Assembly: GCF_031932625.1 (NCBI RefSeq)
Contig: NZ_JAVSCK010000003.1
Location: 620,001 to 684,000, forward strand
From: Hwangdonia seohaensis
GTDB lineage: Bacteria; Bacteroidota; Bacteroidia; Flavobacteriales; Flavobacteriaceae
Reading direction: 5' to 3'
DNA: 64,000 nt
A model generated the notes under the pieces. The model was not told the origin of the DNA. It did no database searches and was given only the letters and a program-made list of their open reading frames with translations. How positions within the stretch are numbered: position 1 is the first letter of the stretch; the number at the start of each line of letters is the position of its first letter. A program made the translations under genes and the position numbers. Positions 43,131 through 52,600 of this stretch are shown piece by piece.

Positions 43131-45116
43131 TAGTTTATTTTGGTAGCTTTTTATTTCGTCTCGTAGTTGGGCCGCCACAATAAAATCCAGGGCTTTAGCG
43201 GCTTCTTCCATAATTTTGCGCTTTTCGCGAATTTTCTTTTCCAGTTCTGGTTTACTTAAATAGGCGCTTTCCGGTTCGGCGGCTTTGGCGGCTTCCAATT
43301 CGTAACTATAGGTGCTTACCGAGTTTTTAGATAAGGCATTGTCCAAACTTTTGTTCAGTGCCGTCGGGGTAATGTTATTTGCCGTATTGTAAGCAATTTG
43401 TTTTTCACGTCGGTAATTGGTTTCATCAATGGTTTTCTGCATGCTTTTGGTAATTTTATCGGCATACATAATGGCCTTCCCGTTTAGGTGTCGTGCGGCT
43501 CGTCCAACGGTTTGGGTCAGTGAACGGGCCGAACGTAAAAAGCCTTCTTTATCGGCATCTAAAATAGCAACAAGCGATACTTCGGGTAAATCTAACCCTT
43601 CACGAAGGAGGTTTACACCAACTAAAACATCAAACAAACCTTTACGTAAATCTTGCATAATTTCAACGCGCTCTAAAGTATCGACATCACTGTGAATATA
43701 ACGACAACGTATTTGAATGCGATCCAAATATTTGGTCAATTCCTCAGCCATACGTTTGGTTAACGTGGTTACCAAAGTACGTTCGTCTTTTTCAACACGT
43801 TGCTGAATTTCTTCAATTAAATCGTCAATCTGGTTTAAGCTTGGTCGAACCTCGATAACTGGATCTAGCAATCCCGTTGGACGAATCACCTGTTCCACAT
43901 AAATACCATCGGATTTTTGAAGTTCGTAATCTGCGGGCGTCGCACTTACATAAATAACTTGATTTTGTAAGGCTTCAAATTCCTCAAATTTTAATGGCCG
44001 ATTATCCATAGCGGCGGGTAATCTAAAACCATATTCCACTAAGTTTTCTTTTCGGCTTCTATCGCCGCCATACATAGCGTGCACTTGCGAAATGGTAACG
44101 TGGCTTTCATCGACCACCATTAAATAATCCTCTGGAAAATAATCCAATAAACAGAATGGTCGGGTTCCGGGTTGCCTGCCGTCCAAATACCGCGAATAGT
44201 TTTCAATACCTGAGCAATAGCCCAATTCGCGTATCATTTCCAAATCGAATTCGGTGCGCTCTTTCAGGCGTTTTGCCTCCAAATGTTTACCGATTTCTTT
44301 AAAATAATCGTACTGTTTTACCAAATCATCCTGAATTTCTTTGATGGCACCTTGCAAAACTTCAGGCGAGGTTACAAACATGTTCGCTGGATAAATGGTA
44401 AGGATGTCATATTTTTCAATGACTTCGTTGGTTTGTATGTTAAAGGATTCAATATCTTCAATTTCATCGCCAAAAAAGTGAATTCTAAAGGCATCATCGG
44501 CGTAACTCGGAAAAATATCAACCGTATCGCCTTTTATCCTAAAATTACCGTGATTGAATTCGCCTTCGGTACGCGAGTACAAACTTTGTACCAATTGATG
44601 CAATAATTTGGTGCGCGAAATTACCTGATCTCTTTTAAGGGTGATGACGTTTTTTTGAAATTCGACCGGGTTCCCAATACCATATAAACAGGATACGGAT
44701 GCCACAACTATAACATCACGACGGCCAGAAAGCAACGAAGATGTTGTACTTAAACGCATCTTTTCGATTTCTTCGTTAATGGATAAATCTTTTTCTATGT
44801 AAACGCCTGAAACGGGAATGTAAGCTTCGGGTTGATAATAATCGTAATACGATACAAAATACTCGACAGCATTCTCAGGAAAGAACTGTTTAAACTCAGA
44901 ATATAATTGCGCGGCGAGCGTTTTATTATGCGCCAACACCAAAGTAGGGCGTTGCATGTCTTCAATCACATTGGCAACGGTAAAGGTTTTTCCCGATCCG
45001 GTTACACCGAGTAAAGTTTGGTACTTTTCATCCGTATTAATGCCATTGACCAACTGCTTTATGGCTTGCGGTTGATCGCCGGTAGGTTTGAATTCTGAAT
45101 CTATTTTGAATTTCAT
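43113..45116 (-). CDS. uvrB: Excinuclease ABC subunit B
   Basis: This 667-residue helicase-like subunit verifies DNA damage in nucleotide excision repair, together with UvrA and UvrC. It shows Walker A GVTGSGKTFT near residue 39, the beta-hairpin region YYDYYQPEAYIP near 92, DESHVTISQ (motif II), the helicase C-lobe LLREGLDLPEVSLV and QTVGRAARH, and the C-terminal UVR motif (KALDFIVAAQLRDEI). Its length is normal. The start follows the end of the 1,200-residue T9SS cargo gene by 27 nt, with no sign that the two are linked in function. Confidence 0.96.
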   Translation of the reverse strand: MKFKIDSEFKPTGDQPQAIKQLVNGINTDEKYQTLLGVTGSGKTFTVANVIEDMQRPTLVLAHNKTLAAQLYSEFKQFFPENAVEYFVSYYDYYQPEAYIPVSGVYIEKDLSINEEIEKMRLSTTSSLLSGRRDVIVVASVSCLYGIGNPVEFQKNVITLKRDQVISRTKLLHQLVQSLYSRTEGEFNHGNFRIKGDTVDIFPSYADDAFRIHFFGDEIEDIESFNIQTNEVIEKYDILTIYPANMFVTSPEVLQGAIKEIQDDLVKQYDYFKEIGKHLEAKRLKERTEFDLEMIRELGYCSGIENYSRYLDGRQPGTRPFCLLDYFPEDYLMVVDESHVTISQVHAMYGGDRSRKENLVEYGFRLPAAMDNRPLKFEEFEALQNQVIYVSATPADYELQKSDGIYVEQVIRPTGLLDPVIEVRPSLNQIDDLIEEIQQRVEKDERTLVTTLTKRMAEELTKYLDRIQIRCRYIHSDVDTLERVEIMQDLRKGLFDVLVGVNLLREGLDLPEVSLVAILDADKEGFLRSARSLTQTVGRAARHLNGKAIMYADKITKSMQKTIDETNYRREKQIAYNTANNITPTALNKSLDNALSKNSVSTYSYELEAAKAAEPESAYLSKPELEKKIREKRKIMEEAAKALDFIVAAQLRDEIKSYQNKLEKLKV

Positions 45117-45143
45117 TTTGCAAAATTACACAAAATATATGGG

Positions 45144-48100
45144 TTAGCGTTTTAGGGTGAAATGCCCCATAAACTGCCTGCCATCTTCGAGAAAAACTTT
45201 AAACCAATAATCGTCGGCGTTTAACAATTCGCCATTAAAAGTACCGTCCCAACCAGCAGATGCGGTTTGAATTTGTTTAATTAATTTTCCGTAGCGATCA
45301 AATATTTGAATGGTGCTATGGGGTTGAAACTGATTATTTACACCTAAAATTTGCCAATAGTCGTTATCGCCATCGCCATTGGGTGTAAAATATTTAGGAT
45401 AACCTATAACAGATATTTCAATGGAACTTGTGCCACAGCCTTTTTTATCCCGCACATAAATGGTGTGAAAACCTGCTTTTATATTATCGAAAAAAGGTTC
45501 GTCTTGATAGAATGAAAACTCTTCATCCAAAGCATACTCATAATCTCCGAGTCCGAGATTGGTTTCATTTATGGTGATTGAATTATTATCTGAAATATCA
45601 ACAATCGAAATATCATTTAAAGTAATGGTAGCAAGTTCCGATGCATTTACAAAAACATCACGAGTTCTTGAGCATCCGGTGCCATCGGTTTTTGTGAGTG
45701 TAATGGAATAAGTTCCGGGTGTTGAAACCGTTAAAGTAGGGGTGTTGGACAGTGTCGTTCCATCTTCGTAAACCCATTCATAAAGATAATTTTCTGAAGA
45801 ATTAGCTTCCAAAGGATCTAAAAAAATTGTAAAAGTGGGGTCGGAAGAACAAACAATTTGGGGCGTTTCAATAGAAAAATCGGGTAAAGGATTTACTACA
45901 AAATCAATATTTGTAGATGCTGTACAGGTAGGATTTATGGGGTTTACAACATCAACCCTAATGCTTTGCGTTCTCGAAACAAATGGATTTGGTAGCGACG
46001 GACTATTGGTAATTTGATTCCCGAATTCATCTAAATACGTATAGTAAACTTCCATGCCCGTTTGCATCCCCAAAATGGTATTTTGGATGGTTGAGGTATC
46101 AAAATGATGTAACCCATCTGCGTCATCTAATCCATCATCGCCATCGCAAACTGCGGGTATGGTAACGAGGTTTGCAACAGGTTGTGCGTCAACAATAAAC
46201 GTAATGGTTGTTTCATCGTAACATGGGCCATCGGGGTCTGCTGTTGCATTATTTGTTACACGAGCGGTAATGGTTTGGCTTGCTGTTAAAAAAGGGTTTG
46301 GTAACGGACTTGGTAAAGGTGTATTGTTTTCATCAAAATAAGTAACCGACACATCAGCAAGCGACTGCCCGTTGAGTATATCGGTTTCAATTTGTGACGT
46401 GTCAAACGGGTAGTTTATTACCGTATCGGTTGTGTCGAAATCACATTGTCTATCAACCGTTACAGGGTTTGCCGTGGGCAATGCTTCAACATTTAGTAAG
46501 TTGGTGAACTCTTTTAAACCTAAACAATTATTACCCAAATCGCTCTTTACTCGTACCCAAATTCTTTGTGTATTGGGAACGTTTGTATTTTGATAATTGG
46601 CAATATCGGTTATTTCATTTGTTTCCAATTCAGCATCTGTTTGACTTTCGTAAAAATGTACAGTAACGCTAAATGTTGAAAAAACAGTATTTGAAATATG
46701 GTTTTTAAGAGCGGACATATCAAAAGTAGAAATACCATCTCTATTATTTAATCCATCGTCACAAAGAGAAATTGGCGGCGGGTTATATTGGTCTAAAGCT
46801 GCGCTTGAAGGATTTACCTCTAATGTTAAAGGAACTACCCTAAAACAACCGTTAGGATGTTCAACTCTGATCCAAATTGTCTCTGGGGTGAAACCAATGC
46901 CATCTTGATAATTGGACGGATTTATAACGGGGTTTGTTGCATTTTCGGCCTGATTCTGGTTTTCATAATAGCTAAAAGTAAGTCCTTCGCTTAAATAACT
47001 AGGGTTTATTTCTTCTTTAATAGAATCGAGGGTTAAATTAAAATATGCTTGTCCGTCGTTTGCTGCATCATCACATTGACTATATGTACTTGGGTAATTG
47101 GCATTTGGTAATGGTAGCACTTCAATGTTAAAAGAAGTCTCTGTGTAACAGGATGGGTTTAAATTGTTCGTTAACCGCACATAAATGGTTTGTCCGCTAG
47201 CCGAAGTATTTACAAAAGCATTCGGTGTTGTAATTTGAGTTGTGTAAGCCGAATCAGTAAAGTATGCAATTGTGAAATCTGATGAAGACTGACCATTTAA
47301 AATTTCGGTTTCTTTTAAGGTTAAATCGAATACATTATAGCCGTCGGTATCAGTGCCAGAAGTGGTGTTATCGCAGTAACTAAGTGCACTTATGGGTTGG
47401 TTAATTACCGTGGAGTAAACTTCCAAATTGAAGTTAGTTGTGGTATAACAAATATTGCCCAATAATTGGGTGTTGTTTTCTACCCGTGCATAAATGGTTG
47501 CATTATCGCTGTTATACATGTTTGGCAATGGGGAATTTCCCGTGTCGGCATCGGCTTGAGAACTATGATAGGTAATTGTTACGCCGCTATCTGCGTTTAT
47601 AAAATTGTTTTGCGAAGTTAAATCGAATAACGCTGTGCCATCACCGGTGTCATCGCACAATTGCATATTGGGCGCGATGTTGGCATAGGTTTTATTATAA
47701 GTTAAAACCTCTGATAAAAAATGACATTTAGAATTAAGTAAATTGGCTAAACTGTGGGCAAATTTAAGCCGTATTAAATGCGTTGAGTTTGAGTTAGCAG
47801 GTATGGTATGGTTTAAAACGCTTGACGTTTCATTTGGAATATCAACCCATACACCTGGACTAGTAGATTCCTGCCATTGCATGGCAAAGCTGTTAGGGAC
47901 ATTGCCCGATAAACTAATGGAATTATTAGAGACATCGGTGATACAAAATGAATTGTTATTGGAGTTACTTGTTAATTGGTCAATGCTATCAATTACCGGA
48001 CCGCATGGCCTTATTTGAATATCATCAATGGCCAAATCGTTTCCATCTAAGCCAGCAACATTGTTTTTTAACATAAAATAGATGTTCTCGGTTCCCGATG

Positions 48101-48746
48101 GCACGGAAAAAACGAGACTCCTGCGATGCCATCTGTTGGTGCCCACGCCTTCAATGGGACCTGTGTCTGTTTCAACAATGCTACCAATATTCTGGTCGTT
48201 AATATCCGTGAAACCAATTATTAGCTTAATATTTGGGTCTATAAAGTAATCGGGTGCATTTGTTTTTGCAAACCAAGCAGAAAGTTCATATTCTATATCA
48301 TCACACAGGCCATCAATCTTTTGGGCATAAAATACATTTAAATCTTCCTTGGCATCGCAATAATATAAGTAGCCATTCGTGTTTCCGGTATGGTCTGGAA
48401 AATCATCATTCCAATCGGCACCATTGGGAGCAGCGTCTTTAGGGGTTTTCATTATGCCATATTGGTCTTGACCAACATTTCCGGTTCCCACGTACGTGTA
48501 CAAATCGGCAGGCCTGAAATTTGGATGTACATTGTTTGGGTCTTGATTTAGGGAAGGACCAAGTCTCGCTGTACCCGAACCAAAATTTTCTTCAAAAACA
48601 GCGACACCAAACGTACAGTTTGTTTGGGATTGAATGGAGTTACAGAAAAAAGTAAATAGTGTGATAAAACATATAGTAACGATATATAATCGAATTTTTA
48701 ATTTCTTCTTATAAAAAATCATACAATCAAATATGTTAATGCACAT
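45144..48746 (-). CDS. Large secreted T9SS type B cargo protein, six modules
   Basis: This protein of up to 1,200 residues is probably surface-attached or secreted by the T9SS. A signal peptide ends near SIQSQ, and a start at 48722 (MIFYKKKLK) would suit it better than the one at 48746. The N-terminal domain (about 45-250) is jelly-roll-like, with EENFGSGTARLGP and FSVPSGTENIYFMLKNN. Then come six modules of 80-110 residues, each opening with a C-D-D/C-D-x-D motif (LCDDTGDGT, SYCDNTTSG, QCDDAAND, LCDDGLNN, QCDFDTTD, VCDGDDGLDD). The C-terminus is the type B (gliding motility-associated) sorting domain, with YPKYFTPNGDGDNDYWQI and DRYGKLIKQ. Its ligand is unknown. Confidence 0.88.
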   Translation of the reverse strand: MCINIFDCMIFYKKKLKIRLYIVTICFITLFTFFCNSIQSQTNCTFGVAVFEENFGSGTARLGPSLNQDPNNVHPNFRPADLYTYVGTGNVGQDQYGIMKTPKDAAPNGADWNDDFPDHTGNTNGYLYYCDAKEDLNVFYAQKIDGLCDDIEYELSAWFAKTNAPDYFIDPNIKLIIGFTDINDQNIGSIVETDTGPIEGVGTNRWHRRSLVFSVPSGTENIYFMLKNNVAGLDGNDLAIDDIQIRPCGPVIDSIDQLTSNSNNNSFCITDVSNNSISLSGNVPNSFAMQWQESTSPGVWVDIPNETSSVLNHTIPANSNSTHLIRLKFAHSLANLLNSKCHFLSEVLTYNKTYANIAPNMQLCDDTGDGTALFDLTSQNNFINADSGVTITYHSSQADADTGNSPLPNMYNSDNATIYARVENNTQLLGNICYTTTNFNLEVYSTVINQPISALSYCDNTTSGTDTDGYNVFDLTLKETEILNGQSSSDFTIAYFTDSAYTTQITTPNAFVNTSASGQTIYVRLTNNLNPSCYTETSFNIEVLPLPNANYPSTYSQCDDAANDGQAYFNLTLDSIKEEINPSYLSEGLTFSYYENQNQAENATNPVINPSNYQDGIGFTPETIWIRVEHPNGCFRVVPLTLEVNPSSAALDQYNPPPISLCDDGLNNRDGISTFDMSALKNHISNTVFSTFSVTVHFYESQTDAELETNEITDIANYQNTNVPNTQRIWVRVKSDLGNNCLGLKEFTNLLNVEALPTANPVTVDRQCDFDTTDTVINYPFDTSQIETDILNGQSLADVSVTYFDENNTPLPSPLPNPFLTASQTITARVTNNATADPDGPCYDETTITFIVDAQPVANLVTIPAVCDGDDGLDDADGLHHFDTSTIQNTILGMQTGMEVYYTYLDEFGNQITNSPSLPNPFVSRTQSIRVDVVNPINPTCTASTNIDFVVNPLPDFSIETPQIVCSSDPTFTIFLDPLEANSSENYLYEWVYEDGTTLSNTPTLTVSTPGTYSITLTKTDGTGCSRTRDVFVNASELATITLNDISIVDISDNNSITINETNLGLGDYEYALDEEFSFYQDEPFFDNIKAGFHTIYVRDKKGCGTSSIEISVIGYPKYFTPNGDGDNDYWQILGVNNQFQPHSTIQIFDRYGKLIKQIQTASAGWDGTFNGELLNADDYWFKVFLEDGRQFMGHFTLKR

Positions 48747-48967
48747 TATATTAAAGGAGCGACTAAAATATAGTATTTAATTAAGTTGAACTTATAAAAA
48801 AGTTAAAGGTTTAATTATTTAAGATGAAGTGAGTTGTATTAGTGTTGAGGTGTTGTATTCAAATGAATTTTATCATAAGCGATTGTGTCTGTTTCTGTTC
48901 TTTTTTTTCCATTTAAAGAAAATATGATTTGAGTTTATTATTGGTTGCTTAATAGTTATTTGCTATA

Positions 48968-49582
48968 TTGAATGTTGTAACATTCTTGAACAAAGCCTTG
49001 AAAACAATTAGAGTATTACTTCATCCAATTGAAAAAACCGAATCAGTTAGAATAGATTTTGAAACTGAATTGAATGAAACTGATGTTTATGAAAGTTTGA
49101 AACTTGTAGACTACAAAATCTATCAATTTATTCAAAATGACTATTTGTATAAAATGAAAATGAATGAACTCGATTCTGAAAACATAAAGTACCATAAATT
49201 TAAACGTGAAAAAACAACTTGGTTCGGGCTTTTTAAAAAATCTGTAACAGATATTCTTATTCATCCAAAAAGCGGATTTTATTACCCATATGATTTTGGA
49301 CATTACTTTTATCTATTCACTAAACATAAAATCAATATCAACGATTTTGAGAATTGGTTAAATCTTCATTTTTCAAATCCATTTGCGGATTTTGATAAGT
49401 GTTGGGGAATTGGAGTAAGTAAAGGTTTTAAGTTATTGAATAAAGATGATTACTTTTTGATTACTAATCATGATTTACAAAGTGATATCGGAATTACAGC
49501 GAGTGAAATTGTAGCTGATAAATTATTAGAAAAACTTGATGCCATTGAAAATCACAAAAAATTAGTATTCGAAAGAAAATAA
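48968..49582 (+). CDS. Hypothetical protein between T9SS cargo genes
   Basis: I do not recognise this 204-residue protein. It has no signal peptide or membrane span and is rich in Lys, Phe, Asn and Tyr. Blocks such as HPKSGFYYPYDFGHYFYLF and CWGIGVSKGFKLL have no motif I know. The only upstream start in frame is TTG at 48968, because a stop lies 15 nt further upstream. A later start is possible. It is the only plus-strand gene in the cargo block and uses very AT-rich codons, so it may be an insertion. Confidence 0.55.
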   Translation: MNVVTFLNKALKTIRVLLHPIEKTESVRIDFETELNETDVYESLKLVDYKIYQFIQNDYLYKMKMNELDSENIKYHKFKREKTTWFGLFKKSVTDILIHPKSGFYYPYDFGHYFYLFTKHKININDFENWLNLHFSNPFADFDKCWGIGVSKGFKLLNKDDYFLITNHDLQSDIGITASEIVADKLLEKLDAIENHKKLVFERK

Positions 49583-49626
49583 AGCGCGTTACACAAAATG
49601 TAGAATTAATTCCTAGGGATAACATT

Positions 49627-52600
49627 TTACCGCTTTAAAGCAAAATGACCCCGAATATCGAAAGCTTCACCATTTTGAATCACTTTTGCCACAAACCAAT
49701 AATCGTCCGAGGGCATATTCTGGCCGTTAAAAGTCCCGTCCCAACCAATTGAAGTGTGTGGGAGTGTTTTTAATAATTTGCCATGTCGGTTATAAATATA
49801 AACCACGGTTCCTGGAATTTCCTGTACGCCAACAATATGCCAGGTATCGAAAGTACCATCGTTATTTGGGGTTACAAATTTTGGGATATCAACAACAACA
49901 ACCTCGGTGGTTACGTCTTTACAACCGTTTAAATCGCGTATAGTTACTATGTGAAGACCAAAAGTTACGTTTTCAAAAACATTTGATGTTTGTGGTTCGC
50001 CATCATCTAAAATAAACACATAATCGCCAATACCGCTAACATCAACAGTTATACTATTGGGGTCTGCAAAATCAACTTTAGTTGTAAAATTAATGGTGGC
50101 ATCTTCAGATTCAATAACCGTAAAGTTTTTGGTATACGAGCAGTCTGAACCTATAATATAAGGTGTTGTAACGGTTACCCAATAATCGCCAATATCCGTG
50201 ACATCATCTAAAACAATTTCGGTCGACGTTTCGCCAGTAGACCATAAATAGGTGTCGTTTGGGTTTCCGGTATCTGCACTAATAATCAACGGTAAGTCGT
50301 TTATACAAAGTGGCACAAAATCATCAATGGGAATTATTGGATTTGGATTTATTCGAGTTGCAAATTGCGAAACGGCATAACATCCTGTATTGTTGTTTTG
50401 AATGCGAGCAAAAATAACTTCACCATCAAAAGCAGCGTGCAAATTTGGTAATGCATTTGTAGCAGCTTCGGCATTTGTAACATCGCTATAATACGTAACC
50501 GTATGTATTGAAGCATTTTGTGAGCCAATTATTGCACTGGCGCTTGCCGATAAATCAAATTCAAAAAAGCCATCATAATCATCATCACATTCCACCAAAT
50601 CTGGAGATGTATTTGCAATGGGATTTGCATTTATTTGTAAGTTGAAAGGCACTGTTATTGGACAATTGACCAACGGATCGTTAACCCTTACATAAATAAT
50701 ATGATTACTAGCAGTATAGTTGAACGTGGTCCCAATAGGGTTTTGATCGTTATCAGCATCATTTTGGTTATCGTGATACGAAATGCTTACAGCGCTTGGG
50801 TCGTTAACAATTTGGGCATCTACGGTTGCTAAATTAAACGTGGCGGTATCGTTATCACAAATTTCAATGGTACCAATATTATTGGTTGGCGGAGGAGAAA
50901 CAACAACCAGATCCAGCGGAATAACACTAAAACAACCGGTTAAGGTATTGGCAACCTTAATATAAACCGTTTTTGTGTCTGACATGTAATTTGTTGGATC
51001 TGTAATTTCGTTGCTGTTGTCTAAACCATCATTTTGATTAATGTCTGAAAAATTTTCAAAGTAATTGGTGATGAGGTTATTTTGTAATCTGTCATTAATT
51101 TGAAAATCGGCATCTTCTAAATTAAAGCTTACAAAACCATCGTAATCGGTATCGCAGTTTTCAAAAGGTGTTGCATCCGTTAAATCGGGCGATGCAATGA
51201 TGTTTATACCCAATTCTTCAACAACATAACAAAACGATGCGCTATTTTCTATTCTTACATAAAGCGATTGCGGATTTGAAACATTGGTATATTGCAGTGG
51301 TTGCGGGTTCAGATTATCTTCGGCATCTTGTCGGTTTAAATGAAATGTAACATTAAGATTATCTGGTGAGCCTTGGGATATTTCGGTAACCTTTTCTGAT
51401 AAATCGAAAACATGAATTTGGTCGTTGGTAATGTCATCACAAATCAAATACGGGTTAAACGCATTGTAAACAGGATCGGACGATACTTGTATTGTAAACG
51501 AAGATGTTGCAGAGCATGTGGCATCGGTAATATTCTCGACACGAACATATATGGTTTGCGACGGACTTGTATTTTGGTACACTACATTTTTATCAATAGG
51601 AATTGTAAAAGCCGCATCTTCAAAATAATAGACTTCTTTCCCTGTTTGACCGTTTAAAATTTCGGCATCTTTATCTACCAATAAAAAATCTGCTGTAAAC
51701 GTGCCATCGTCGTTACATATTTGAAATGGGGTTATGTCCGGAATTACGGGTGTGGTGTTTACGGTAATTTCATATTCCACAATATTATAACACCCCAGGC
51801 TATCGTTATTTCCAACCCGAATGTAAACGATTTGCGTGTTGGCATTATAACTGGTGGTGTTTGTAATTGGGTTGACGTTATTATCGGCATCATCAAAGGA
51901 ATTGAAAAAATCGATGTCAAGTCCTGTTGGGTTCGCTACAACCTCAGAGATAGCACCATCAAGATTGATGATTGAAAATCCATCTTCAGGGTTGCTGTCA
52001 TTATCGCAAATCACTTCTGGACTTGGCGATGTCGCAGCTGGCGCTACAAAAATTTCAATATCAAAGGGGTTGATGGTGCTACAGCCCGTATTTATATTTT
52101 CAATGCGTGCGAAAATGGTTTCTATCGGACCGGTATTGGTGTAAAACGGAGGTAACTGGTTAGTGTTATTTTCGGCATCTGTATTGGTGGGGTAGTATCT
52201 TACTTCAAAATCTGTATTTCCGTTGGTTACAATATCGTCTAGAGATGCCAAATCGATGCTAACAATACCATCATCATCGGTATCGCAATACGGTAATGGT
52301 GTTGCGGGATTGAATAATATAACAGGGTTTACCAATAATGTTATTTCTGAAAAATCAGAACAACCACTGGCAGTATCATCTATTTTGATATATAAGGTTG
52401 TGGGGCTGGTCGCGGGATATAGTATGCTATCATCCAAAGGGTTTGTATCGGTGTCCCTATCAGTTTCGGTTTCATAAAACGTAACGAAAATATTAGGTAA
52501 TTCATCCGCAATATAAAGGGCAACTGTAGTTAAGTCAAATGCTAAAGTATCGGTGGCATCATCATTTGTATCACATAAGGCAAAATCGCCCGTATCTGTG

